A DNA stretch of 64,000 nucleotides from Verrucomicrobiota bacterium (GTDB taxonomy: Bacteria; Verrucomicrobiota; Verrucomicrobiia; Verrucomicrobiales; DEV007): the NCBI GenBank assembly GCA_030625775.1, contig DAOUQC010000009.1, positions 17,751 through 81,750 of the forward strand, in the 5' to 3' direction. A model generated the notes under the pieces. It was not told where the DNA came from, did not search any database, and saw nothing but the letters and a program-made list of their open reading frames with translations. This document shows, in pieces, positions 19,444 through 29,700 of this stretch (its first letter is position 1; the number at the start of each line of letters is the position of its first letter). The translations under genes were made by a program, and so were the position numbers.

Positions 19444-20451
19444 ATGGATGATACAAGAGCACAATTAATCCGGGCTGTTCAAGGAGGCTTACCCTTTATT
19501 CAACGGCCGTTTGCTGCCCTGGCAGAAAAAGCAGGGCTTGGTGAAGCCGTCGTAATTTCCGGTTTGCAGGAACTCAGTGAAGAAGGTGTGCTGCGGGAAA
19601 TTTCAGCAGTACTCGAAGGCAGCGCCCTGGGATACGACAGTGCTTTAGTGGCGGGAACCGTGCCTGAATCAAAACTGGAAAAAGCCGTGGAAGCCATCAA
19701 CGCCCATCCGACTGTTACCCATAACTATCTGCGAGGGCATGAATACAATTTGTGGTTCACTGTCGCCGTGCCGCCAGAAATGAGTCTTGATCGCACTCTC
19801 GAACTTCTCGCCAAAGAATCTGGAATTGATCAATTTCATCCTCTGCGCAGAACCCACACTTTTAAAATCGGGGTCAACTTTGATCCCAAAAGCCTGAAAA
19901 ACAGCACCACTGAAATAGCGAGTGGGAAGGTCGAGTCGTTCACCGCAGATGCGACTTCAGCCAAAAAATTCAGGGCCTTGCAAACACCTCTTTCCTTTGT
20001 GAAGCAACCCTTCGAAATTCTGGCAAAACAAGCCGATTGCTCTGCTGAAGAACTTCTCGATTTTGCCAATCAACACCAGGGTGGGGCAATTCGGCGCTAC
20101 GTGGGCACCCTCCGCCATCGCAAGTTGGGCGTAAGGGAAAATGGCATGGTGGTTTGGAACCTGCCTGTAGAGAACATCGAGAAAATTGGCCAACAATTCG
20201 CCAATGCTCCGGAAGTGAGCCACTGTTATGCCCGCAATACCATCGAAGGTTTTCCCTATAATGTCTACAGCATGGTCCATGGCCCCAGCCAGGAAAGTTG
20301 CCATGAAATTGCCCGGGATCTTGCTGAACAATCCGACTGTAAAGACTACGCGGTTCTTTTCAGTGAGAAAGAATTCAAGAAACAACGCCTGCGCTATTTT
20401 CTGCCCGAACTCGATCAATGGTGGCAGCAGCGGACGATGGTATCAGGTTGA
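19444..20451 (+). CDS. nirDL: Siroheme decarboxylase, fused NirD/NirL-type (two AsnC/Lrp-like halves)
   Basis: Two tandem HTH-plus-RAM-like halves (PFIQRPFAALAEKAGL...; SFVKQPFEILAKQADCS...GGAIRRYVGTLRHRKLG); located after nirS. Confidence 0.83.
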   Translation: MDDTRAQLIRAVQGGLPFIQRPFAALAEKAGLGEAVVISGLQELSEEGVLREISAVLEGSALGYDSALVAGTVPESKLEKAVEAINAHPTVTHNYLRGHEYNLWFTVAVPPEMSLDRTLELLAKESGIDQFHPLRRTHTFKIGVNFDPKSLKNSTTEIASGKVESFTADATSAKKFRALQTPLSFVKQPFEILAKQADCSAEELLDFANQHQGGAIRRYVGTLRHRKLGVRENGMVVWNLPVENIEKIGQQFANAPEVSHCYARNTIEGFPYNVYSMVHGPSQESCHEIARDLAEQSDCKDYAVLFSEKEFKKQRLRYFLPELDQWWQQRTMVSG

Positions 20452-20603
20452 TATTGATGCCTGAATAAATAGCGAAACAACAAAAAAACTGTGGGGCAGA
20501 TTTCCATATCTGTCAGTGCGATGCACACCTCTCTCAAATGACAGAACGGAATTGGGACAAGTTTTTTTTATTAAGCACTTACACATCCAGGCACTACACT
20601 AAC

Positions 20604-22622
20604 CTATTTACTATACTTATCAAACCACTCCACTATCCTCCGAACCTTATCCGCACGATGGCGAGGTTGACGAATGCCGTGGGACTCATTCGGATAAATA
20701 ACCAGTCCCGTTTCCACTCCCGCCCCGAGCAAGGCCTGATGGAAAGCGCGAGCCATCGGTATCGGGCAACGTCGGTCATCACGCGACTGTAGAATCAAGG
20801 TCGGCGTCTCCACCCGGCCCACATAAGTGATCGGGCTATGATTATCCATCGCATTGGGAACCTGCCAGGGTTTGCCGCCGAACTCCCACTCCGTCCAACT
20901 CTGTAAATCACTCAAGGCCCACATCATCGTCATATCGGTGACCGCATTTTCCGCCACCGCCGCACGGAAACGGATCGTCTGCCCCACCAGCCAGGATGTC
21001 ATGAACCCACCGTAACTGACCCCATAAACAAACAGCTGATCCTTATCAGCCACGCCTTCCTCGATCAGAAAATCAACCCCGCTCATGATGTCACGCATGT
21101 CACCTCCCCCCAAATCACCACGATCGGCATCGAGAAAAGCCAATCCATAACCGGTACTGCCACGGAAGTTGGGTTTGAAGGTTGCGTATCCTTTGGAAGC
21201 AAGGATCTGATCATTAAAACCAGCACCCAGTCCGGCACGGTGATGCGGGCCACCGTGGGGAAGCACGATCAACTTGTAAGGCGGCTTGGCGATATCCGGA
21301 TGCGGCTTGACCAGTGCCCCTTCAATTTCCATACCTTCCCCGTTATCCCAAACCACGCGTTCGCTGCTGGCATTGAGCCTAGACGGCAACTTCTTGCCCT
21401 TAACCGCGGGCCGGAAGCTGCTCTCGAGCTTGCGTTTTTTTGCATGAGCTGTTTCGCTGCCACTCCCATCGCTAATCTCACCGGTATCGACATTGATAAT
21501 GTAACGCTTGGTGGCCAGCCCGACGCTCGCATCGTAAAGCACATGTTTGTCATCCAACCAACAGTCCTCAAGCAAAGACATGCCGGGCGATGGTGTTTTC
21601 TGGAAATCAATATCCGGCGAACGAAAATTGGAAATAATCCGGGTTTCCGCTTTACCTCCATTCGTCACTATCGCCAAATTGTAAATATCCTGATGTGGTC
21701 CACGACGTGGTGAGGTCAGGCAGATCAACCGTGAACCATCCGGTGAAAAACGCGGCGAAAATTCCGGACCATATCCGTCTGTCAGTTGATGCATTTTTTT
21801 CGTGACCACATCAATTTCCCACAGGTCGTAATTTTTATTTATGCTGTAACGCACCGATTCCTGATCGTCCGTGCGGTTGGCATGCACCACCACTTTTTTC
21901 CCGCCAGCTGACCACTGCGGATCGCCATACCAGAACCCGTCATCAGTCAGCCGGGTGATTTTTTCAGCAACGTATTCGCCCGGTTTTTCAGCAAGGTCTG
22001 CAATCCAGATATCAGCCACGCCAAAGCCGGTGTATCCCTCCCCCTGGTCCTGCCGGACGACCTTGACTCCATTTTCAATCTCCGCTCTGGATCGTGGGTC
22101 CACTCCCTCATCTGCTGCAAACAGCAAACGTTTGCCATCCGGCGAAAATGACACATGACCATAAAAACGATCTGGATAAATGCGCCCGTAAGCCTTATTT
22201 GGGCCGCCCAGTGGAATCGCCTTGCCACCTGCAGCCGGGATGAGCCAGAGATCAACTGTTGGCTCGGAATACGGCGGTGCGGCAGGCGTCTGCTTCCAAC
22301 CCTTTGGACGTGGACGTGTTGACAAAAAAACGATCCATTTTCCATCCGGGGAAAACATCGGATTACGCGCATCCGGTTCACCGGCTTCCATTGCTTTGGA
22401 TTTCAAGGGGTTGCCTGTTGATCGCCACAGCGACTGGTGCTGGGTTTTATCTTTGGGGTCAATCCAGTTGTGGATCGCTGCACCAACTTTGCCATCGGGG
22501 GATACCGCAACAGGGTAAAAACTTTCAGCCTGGTAGAGGTCGTCAATTTCCCAAGGCCGAGGCTCCTGGGCGATGAGTGGTATCGACAATAATACAAACA
22601 AACAGATACTTATAAATCGCAT
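20604..22622 (-). CDS. S9 family (prolyl oligopeptidase-type) secreted peptidase
   Basis: Signal peptide MRFISICLFVLLSIPLIAQ; WD40-like PD40 repeats; YGVSYGGFMTSWL (GxSxGG) and C-terminal ESHG His. Confidence 0.87.
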   Translation of the reverse strand: MRFISICLFVLLSIPLIAQEPRPWEIDDLYQAESFYPVAVSPDGKVGAAIHNWIDPKDKTQHQSLWRSTGNPLKSKAMEAGEPDARNPMFSPDGKWIVFLSTRPRPKGWKQTPAAPPYSEPTVDLWLIPAAGGKAIPLGGPNKAYGRIYPDRFYGHVSFSPDGKRLLFAADEGVDPRSRAEIENGVKVVRQDQGEGYTGFGVADIWIADLAEKPGEYVAEKITRLTDDGFWYGDPQWSAGGKKVVVHANRTDDQESVRYSINKNYDLWEIDVVTKKMHQLTDGYGPEFSPRFSPDGSRLICLTSPRRGPHQDIYNLAIVTNGGKAETRIISNFRSPDIDFQKTPSPGMSLLEDCWLDDKHVLYDASVGLATKRYIINVDTGEISDGSGSETAHAKKRKLESSFRPAVKGKKLPSRLNASSERVVWDNGEGMEIEGALVKPHPDIAKPPYKLIVLPHGGPHHRAGLGAGFNDQILASKGYATFKPNFRGSTGYGLAFLDADRGDLGGGDMRDIMSGVDFLIEEGVADKDQLFVYGVSYGGFMTSWLVGQTIRFRAAVAENAVTDMTMMWALSDLQSWTEWEFGGKPWQVPNAMDNHSPITYVGRVETPTLILQSRDDRRCPIPMARAFHQALLGAGVETGLVIYPNESHGIRQPRHRADKVRRIVEWFDKYSK

Positions 22623-22722
22623 AATGATGGGGGTTGCAAGGTAGATAACATGGGGTTGAGGCTGGCGAATCGAAAGCCTCAACCCCCTGTTATCTGCCTC
22701 ACCGTTCTGACTTCTTAACTCC

Positions 22723-24081
22723 TTATTTCTTCGCCTTCGCCTTCCTCACCTTTTTTTTCGCATCCCGCTTTTTCACATCCTTGGAATGTTTGGAGAAAGA
22801 TTCAAATACATCGCCGATCACCAGATCCGCCAGTTGACCCAGTTTGGTCAAAATAATTTGCTCGGCTTCCGGTTTCAGCTTTGAAGTGTTTGGTTCATAA
22901 CCTCCCACTTTATAAGAGTCCGCCGTGGCAATATATCCAATCCCCCCATTCGCATAGCCGACAATGATGGGAATCGCACGGTCGGCGATCGCGTGCTCCA
23001 ACTTAAACCCATACTCGACCATCGGCTCACCAGGCATGGTCAGCATCAGGTAGGGGCCGATTTTGAATGCCATCAACTCAGCACTGATCTCCCCTTCCTT
23101 TCCTGGAAGTGTGATGACTTCGCTTGCCACCTTGATTGGATAGTAATCCCCACGTTCCTTTAGCTTCTCCCGCGTTACATTGTGAGCCAGCGAACGAACC
23201 ACAGCACTACCCAAATCCCGACCAGCCCATTGGATATCGGCCTCGTCTGCACAGCGATAAGGATAACCCGGAAGATTCGGGCGGATATCCCCGGCACATC
23301 CTTGAATAAATAGAGCGCTGGTTTGATCTCCATAACACATCTCCACAAAAGACTGCGCCTCGCCGGGAAAGTCGGCGGTCATTTTCGGGTAACCGTTTGG
23401 ATAAGGGTGCGTGCCCTTGTCTCCCCAGGTGAAAAAACAGGGATGACAAACAGCGTGCATGATCACCGCCAGCGGGGTGAGTGATTTACCATCGTCAAAA
23501 CGTAAGACTTTCACCCGCTGATCATTGGGCCCATCCGGATTGAGGTTCACCACTGAGCGACCATCGATCACTTTGCGCCGATTGATGTTAAAAGCAATTT
23601 TATCCTCTCCGTAACCCACGGTCACCGTGCGCATATTTGCAGCGGCTTTTTTTGAAACAGCAGCCAGTTTATCAACCAGCTCCTTGCCCCATTTGCTCTC
23701 CGGGTCAAAATCCGGACCCGAGTGGTTATGCGACGCCGTGACCATGATATTTTCGGGTGGAACCCCGGTTTCCGCCGCAATGCGTTTGCGCGCCAGTGGC
23801 AGTAGGTCGTTCCAGACATTCACCACATCGATGGTGACGATGGCCGCTTTGCTCGAACCATCGTCGAACACCAAGACACCGGCTTTCAATGGATCACGCA
23901 CCCCATTCACCTTGCGCACATGACCCACCGTGGTCATGCCTTTCACATCGGAGGGAGTGATTTCAATTTTGGCAACTCCGGCCTTGAGATTGGAAGCAAC
24001 GGGGAATTGGCCGTCAACCACTTCGGCCACAGCCTGAGAGGTGAAGACCAGCAACACGAACGAAACGAGTCGATAGTTCAT
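22723..24081 (-). CDS. Neutral/alkaline ceramidase N-terminal-like secreted protein with Lys-rich tail
   Basis: AGVAKIEITPSDVKG, VTASHNHSGPDF; signal peptide from internal Met MNYRLVSFVLLVFTSQAVA; KKRDAKKKVRKAKAKK C-terminus. Confidence 0.7.
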   Translation of the reverse strand: MNYRLVSFVLLVFTSQAVAEVVDGQFPVASNLKAGVAKIEITPSDVKGMTTVGHVRKVNGVRDPLKAGVLVFDDGSSKAAIVTIDVVNVWNDLLPLARKRIAAETGVPPENIMVTASHNHSGPDFDPESKWGKELVDKLAAVSKKAAANMRTVTVGYGEDKIAFNINRRKVIDGRSVVNLNPDGPNDQRVKVLRFDDGKSLTPLAVIMHAVCHPCFFTWGDKGTHPYPNGYPKMTADFPGEAQSFVEMCYGDQTSALFIQGCAGDIRPNLPGYPYRCADEADIQWAGRDLGSAVVRSLAHNVTREKLKERGDYYPIKVASEVITLPGKEGEISAELMAFKIGPYLMLTMPGEPMVEYGFKLEHAIADRAIPIIVGYANGGIGYIATADSYKVGGYEPNTSKLKPEAEQIILTKLGQLADLVIGDVFESFSKHSKDVKKRDAKKKVRKAKAKK

Positions 24082-24112
24082 GGAGGGCTTGGGGCTTGCA
24101 TTGATGTCCGGC

Positions 24113-25090
24113 TCAAGCCAGACCAAATTCGCGATCAAGGTTGGCGGATACTTCCTGCAGACGTTCCAATCCACCACCTCCAACTTCCGCGGCCAGCCAG
24201 CCATGGTAATTGATCTCGATCAAAGCCTTGCGCACATCGGCAAAATCCAGATCTCCTTCGCCGATTTTCGCCCATTTGTCCTCTTTACGATTAAAACCTT
24301 TTACGTCTAATTTGATAACCCTCTTGCCCAGAGCGCGTATCCAGTCACCCATCGAACCGTATTTCCAGTGATTGCCAATGTCGAACTGCATGCCCACCCA
24401 GGGTGAATTGAATTCATCCACATAACGGACAAACTTATCTGCAGTCTGATCGTGTCCGCCCTCATGATCATAACAGAATTGATTCCACACGTTCTCGATC
24501 ACAATCGCCACGCCCAGCTCAGCTGCCAAAGGCACTGCTTTTTTGATATTATCCACCGAACGCTTCCAGATTTCCTCCTCTGTGCCATCCTTGCCGTGAC
24601 CCACCACCAACAAAACCGAATGCCCTCCCACCACTTTGGTTTCCCGCAAAGCAGCCTTGAGAGTTTCCAATGCTTCCGCTCGCACCTTGGGATCTGCATC
24701 CGTATGTTTGACCTGCCAATGTTTGGCACACACCGACCCGTCCACAATCAGCCCCGAATCAGCGATCGCTTTTTTCACATCCTCCACATCGCTGCCCGGG
24801 CAGCTCAATTCGATCCCCTGGAACCCCGCCTCTTTGGCAACTTTAAAACGCTCCGTCAGCGAAGCATCCTTCATTCTGACCATGCCAATTTTCAGCGTCT
24901 TGAAGATACGCCCTTTCAGCGGGTCTGACACGGTATCAGCGGCCAGAACCTGACTGCCTGAAGCTGCTGCGCCAATGGCAATAGCCGAAGCCGCAGAACG
25001 CTGCATAAATTGACGCCGGGAAAATTGCGCCTGTGAGTCGAGAGATTGAAGAGGGGTTTCGGAATTCATCATACTAATCCTTAGACCCAA
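24113..25090 (-). CDS. Sugar phosphate isomerase/epimerase (xylose isomerase-like TIM barrel) with Tat-type signal
   Basis: FSRRQFMQRSAASAIAIGAAASG Tat signal; EAGFQGIELSCPG, IVIENVWNQF, GNHWKYG, EINYHGWLAAEV. Confidence 0.82.
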   Translation of the reverse strand: MGLRISMMNSETPLQSLDSQAQFSRRQFMQRSAASAIAIGAAASGSQVLAADTVSDPLKGRIFKTLKIGMVRMKDASLTERFKVAKEAGFQGIELSCPGSDVEDVKKAIADSGLIVDGSVCAKHWQVKHTDADPKVRAEALETLKAALRETKVVGGHSVLLVVGHGKDGTEEEIWKRSVDNIKKAVPLAAELGVAIVIENVWNQFCYDHEGGHDQTADKFVRYVDEFNSPWVGMQFDIGNHWKYGSMGDWIRALGKRVIKLDVKGFNRKEDKWAKIGEGDLDFADVRKALIEINYHGWLAAEVGGGGLERLQEVSANLDREFGLA

Positions 25091-25131
25091 CGCGTTTCAC
25101 CGTCCAGAAAATACTGCTCATCCACGAAGCT

Positions 25132-25158
25132 CACTAAGGAACACTAAGGAACACTAAG
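25132..25158. repeat. Tandem 10-mer CACTAAGGAA x ~2.7
   Basis: cactaaggaacactaaggaacactaag read directly. Confidence 0.8.
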
Positions 25159-25232
25159 ATTTTTTATTTATTATCAACATCCGTCAACTTCGTGTGCCTT
25201 CGTGCCCTTAGTGGACCCCATTCTTATTTTTC

Positions 25233-25496
25233 TTATTTTTTTGGCGGCGTCCGCCCCTCCCCAAAGTATTTCTCGCTGCGATAGCGCAACCACACCCTCA
25301 GCACCTGCGGCACCTTTTCCCGTTCCTCTTTGCTAAGGCTTTCGTAAAGCTCCATCGCCTTCTCCCTTTCCCACCGACAAGCCTTGTTATTGTGGTCATC
25401 CCAGCGGCTCCTGGCCAGGCGAATTCGCCGACAGACCTCCTTGATCAAAGCCTTACCTGTCAACGGTTTGCAATTTTTGTTCTTCTTTGCCGGCAC
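25233..25496 (-). CDS. Conserved hypothetical small basic protein (87 aa)
   Basis: Open frame with ATG, K/R-rich, own intergenic flanks. Confidence 0.5.
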   Translation of the reverse strand: MPAKKNKNCKPLTGKALIKEVCRRIRLARSRWDDHNNKACRWEREKAMELYESLSKEEREKVPQVLRVWLRYRSEKYFGEGRTPPKK

Positions 25497-25583
25497 TACT
25501 GAAAAGAGTATTGGTTTTCGGTCGACTTATGTTACCATCCCGCCTTCCTAATTCCTAATTCTCTATTCCTAATTCTCTTCCCC

Positions 25584-26693
25584 ATGTCCGCCGAAGAAGT
25601 CGCTAAAAAATTCCAGGTGCCTGGTCGTCTAGTCACCTTGAAAAGCATCACCACGGGTAATGTCAATGACACCTACCTGGCGATTTTGCGCACCACCTTT
25701 TCCGAAGAGCAATTCATTCTTCAACGCATCAATAAGACGGTATTTACTGACCCCGCCCTGGTGATGTCCAACATGAAACGTGTGACCGATCACGCGCATC
25801 GCCGGATCGAAAAAGAAGCCAACGGAGCCGACCGCATCTGGCAACTGCCTCGTGTCATTCCCGCTAAAGATGACAAGGATTATGTCATCGATGAAAAGGG
25901 GGAATACTGGCGGGCCCTCTCATTGATTGCCAGTACCACCTCCTATGATCGTGTCGACAGTATCGAACACGCAGTGGAAACCGGAGTGGTGCTCGGCCAT
26001 TTCCAACGCATCATTTCAGATTTTCCCGTCGATCAACTGGAAGACACCTTGCCGGGATTCCATATCACACCACAGTATCTTGCCAATTACGATGCCATCA
26101 TTGCCTCTCCTGAAGCCCGGGAACGCCTGGCATCTTCCGGTGAAGCTCGGCGACTTGCCCGCTTCGTAGAAGATCGCCGGAGCTTTTGTTCTGTTCTCGA
26201 GGATGCCGTTGTGCGGGGTGAACTCAAATTACGCCCCATCCACGGTGATCCGAAAATCACCAATATCATGATCGACAACCTGAGTGGCAAAGGAACTTCC
26301 ATTGTCGATCTGGATACCGTCAAACCCGGTCTGATTCACTACGATTTCGGTGATGCCGCCCGCTCGTGTTGTAACCCTGCCGGTGAAGAAACCACCGACT
26401 TGTCAGAAGTTTTCATTGATATGGATTTTTTTGAAGGACTGGTAAAAGGCTACCTGCGTCAGGCTAACTCTTTCCTAAGCGAAGCAGATCATGCCTACCT
26501 CTACGATTCCGTCCGCCTGATCGCCTTTGAACTCGGTCTGCGTTTTTTTACTGACTATCTGGCCGGTGACGTTTATTTTAAAACCAGCTATGACGCCCAG
26601 AATCTCAACCGGGCCCGGGTTCAGCTCAAGCTTTGTGACAGCATCGAGTCAAGGGAAAGCCTGATGCGACGAGCGCTGGAGAATAAGGGTTAA
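25584..26693 (+). CDS. Phosphotransferase-family kinase (APH/NahK-like)
   Basis: ITTGNVNDTYLAI, RPIHGDPKITNIMID, SIVDLDTVKPGLIHYDFGDAAR. Confidence 0.85.
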   Translation: MSAEEVAKKFQVPGRLVTLKSITTGNVNDTYLAILRTTFSEEQFILQRINKTVFTDPALVMSNMKRVTDHAHRRIEKEANGADRIWQLPRVIPAKDDKDYVIDEKGEYWRALSLIASTTSYDRVDSIEHAVETGVVLGHFQRIISDFPVDQLEDTLPGFHITPQYLANYDAIIASPEARERLASSGEARRLARFVEDRRSFCSVLEDAVVRGELKLRPIHGDPKITNIMIDNLSGKGTSIVDLDTVKPGLIHYDFGDAARSCCNPAGEETTDLSEVFIDMDFFEGLVKGYLRQANSFLSEADHAYLYDSVRLIAFELGLRFFTDYLAGDVYFKTSYDAQNLNRARVQLKLCDSIESRESLMRRALENKG

Positions 26694-26733
26694 GGCCACT
26701 GTCCTTAATCAAGAAGTGAGTCCAACACAGGCG

Positions 26734-29700
26734 CTACAAGGCTAATGACTCGATCAGCTCCTCCACTCGCTTCTCGGACACCTTCACTCTTCTCGGCAAA
26801 CTCGGAGCGAACTCAGCGACACGCCACTCCATCAACAACCAGCCGCTGCCCCATAACATCGTATTTCCCGGCTCCTCTTTCCAAGCTGCAAACCACTGAC
26901 TCCATAGCCGCTGGATGCGCTCGCGTTTCTCTTCATCCTTGAACAAGGGCAGACTCTTGAGTCGTTTGATCCGCTCTTCCATAGCGAAAAAATAGCGGGT
27001 ATAGCCGGTGAAGCGGTCATATCCAGCACGCCAGACAAAACCTGCGGCCAATAACCACTCGAGCTCTTGTGACAAATCATCCGCGACCAATTGCAAGTGA
27101 CGGTCATCGCGATGATCTTCGATCCAGTCAGATATACGCTGGTAAGTCTCGACCATGGTTTCAAAAGCACTCGTCACCTTGAGCGCGCATTCGTAGAGTT
27201 CTCCTTTACCCTGGGCAGCGGCAGCATCAAAACGAGCTGATGTTCTTGGCATCACTTTTCCCATCGCCCCCTCACAGGCCACCCTCAGTAGATCGACCAG
27301 CAATTCACCCGATCCAGAGTCCATTACGGGCAGCATCATCTTGCCTGCCATCCCCAAGGGGAATTTACGCTGCACGTAATCAAAGTGACCTTTTTCCACA
27401 ATCTGAAACAGCCGGACACAGCCCGCACGATGACTTTCATCCGCTTCGCTTCTGGCCAAAAATGCACGCATTCCGACCGCTTCCCCCTCATCCACCAAAG
27501 CGGGAAACACACCATCCTCAGTCACTTCAGGAATATCATCAAAACCCCATTCTTCACCTCCTGTCATCTCCCAGTCTTCATTCACCTGGATCTCCCGCCG
27601 CTCCCGCATCAGTCCGCTGAGTTGTTGTCGGATTTCATTAACATCCTCACTCAACCCCATCTCTTCCCCACCCTCACTCCACACCCGCACTTTAGGGCGC
27701 AGCTCAGCGGGCAGTCGATCAGGCTCAAACATAACAACATCAACCCGCTGCTCTATGCGTTTAGAAAGAAACTCCGCCAAGTCTTGCAACATAGACTGCG
27801 ATGGCTGCCAGCCGTCCCATTCTTCGACAAAATCCTGTGCTGCTTCACGCCCAGGCGAACAATGCTGACGCTGGGTCTTCGGCAGCGTGCGGATCAACAA
27901 ATACACCCGCTCCTCCAACAAAGCCGGCACAGCCCAGCTCGGCAAATAGTCGGGGAAATCAACGATTTCATCCACGCCAAGCTCAAACACCAGGCCATCC
28001 ATACGCTCACCGGGCGACTGATGGTAGCTGACCTGATAACTTTTTTCCCCATGCCAAACAGCATCGGGCAAACCTTCCAAATCATCGATCTCCCCCCACA
28101 CACAATCCTCCATCGTGATCATCAAGTACTTTTCATGATCCCCCGTTGTGCACCACTTTTGAAAAGCTTTGGCGGTACAAATATTTGCCGGGATTCGGTC
28201 GAGGAAAAAATCGTAAACCGCCTCATCCGACCACAAGCCGCCCGATCGGCGCAATTTGTGTTCGACCCTCTCAACCTGCTCGCGCATTTCTGCCAAATGA
28301 TACAAAAATGCGCCCTTAGTCCGCAAACCGCCACCCAACACCGCCTCGCGCACAAACACCTCATGTGCCTCATCCGGATCGACCCGACCATAAAAAACCC
28401 TGCGCTCATCCACCAAGGTGAGTCCCCCACAACGCACTGTTTCTTTCCCATACACCGCCCCCTGCTGTTCGTTCCAACGAGGCGAGTGGTAAGTTCGACG
28501 ACAAAGATGCGGCACCAGCTCCTCCACCCAGAGCACATCAATCTTGGTGACCTTACGCGCCCAAACCCGACTGGTTTCGACCAACTCAAAACCTAACAAC
28601 CATTCTGCTTTATGTTTACCAAAAAGTCCCGATCCTGGAAAAATAGCAAACTGCCTGCCACCGGTGCTGCAATAGGTTTTTTTTGCTTTATCCCAGAAGC
28701 CAAACTGCATCGGAATGCCCGCCATCAACGATTTGTGCATTTCGTCCTCATCCCCCCACTGGCCTCGCTCGGCAGGCAGAGTTTTTACTTTCACCTTGAG
28801 CGTATCACGCACCAACCTGCTGAGTTCGGCAACAATCTGATCCCACTCCATCACTCTCCGAAAGCTCAGGAAGTTCTGTTTGCAAAATTTACGCAATTGA
28901 TTGCGTTTGAATCGCCGTTTTTCACGAAACGCTCCCACCGCTGACCAAATATGCAACAGGGTGAGAAAGTCGGAGTCCTCATCGGTGAATTGCCTGTGCG
29001 CGTTATCGGCTTCAGTTTGTTTTTCCTGAGGACGCTCCCTCACATCCATCACACTCATCCCCCCCACCATAACCAACACAGCATCCAGCACCTCACGCCT
29101 GGAAGCTTCGATCAACATCCTTCCCAAACGAGGATCGAGAGGCAGTCGTGCGAGTTTATAACCCAAATCCGTCAACGAGCCCGCTGACCCCTTCGAAGCC
29201 TTTGTCGCCAATGACTCCATCGCCCCCAATTCTTCCAAGGTTCGATGCCCCTCACTGATCGCCGTCCCCGATGGAGGGCTGAGGAAGGGAAACTCACGCA
29301 CATCGGGCAGCCGCAGTGATTTCATCCGTAGAATCACTCCCGCCAAAGAACTGCGCCGGATTTCAGGATCGGTGTATTCATCAGCCAGATCCAAAACCTC
29401 TTCGCTGTAAAGTCGCACACACACACCCTCGCTGACCCGCCCGCAGCGTCCTCGCCTTTGTCGCGCACTCGCCTGACTGATCTGCTCGACTTGCAAACGT
29501 TGAATTTGCCGCGAAGGATTCCATCGACTGACTCTCGCTAGACCACTATCGATCACATACACAATGCCAGGGATCGTGACACTGGTCTCAGCAACATTGG
29601 TAGCCAGCACCACCCGGCGATTAACTCCGCCCAGTTTGAATACCCTCTCCTGCTCATCAAGTCCGAGCCGGGCGAACAACGGCAGAATGTCCGTGCCCGT

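Noticed and set aside
20497-20544. CAGAT-ttccat-ATCTG and CTGTCA...TGACAG inverted repeats after the nirDL-type gene
   Set aside because: Arms of only 5-6 bp with long loops; could be chance or a weak terminator, not supported enough for a call.
27385-28596. 403-aa plus-strand ORF opposite hrpA
   Set aside because: Fully antisense to a confidently assigned helicase; His/Pro/Arg-rich translation typical of an antisense frame and no family match.
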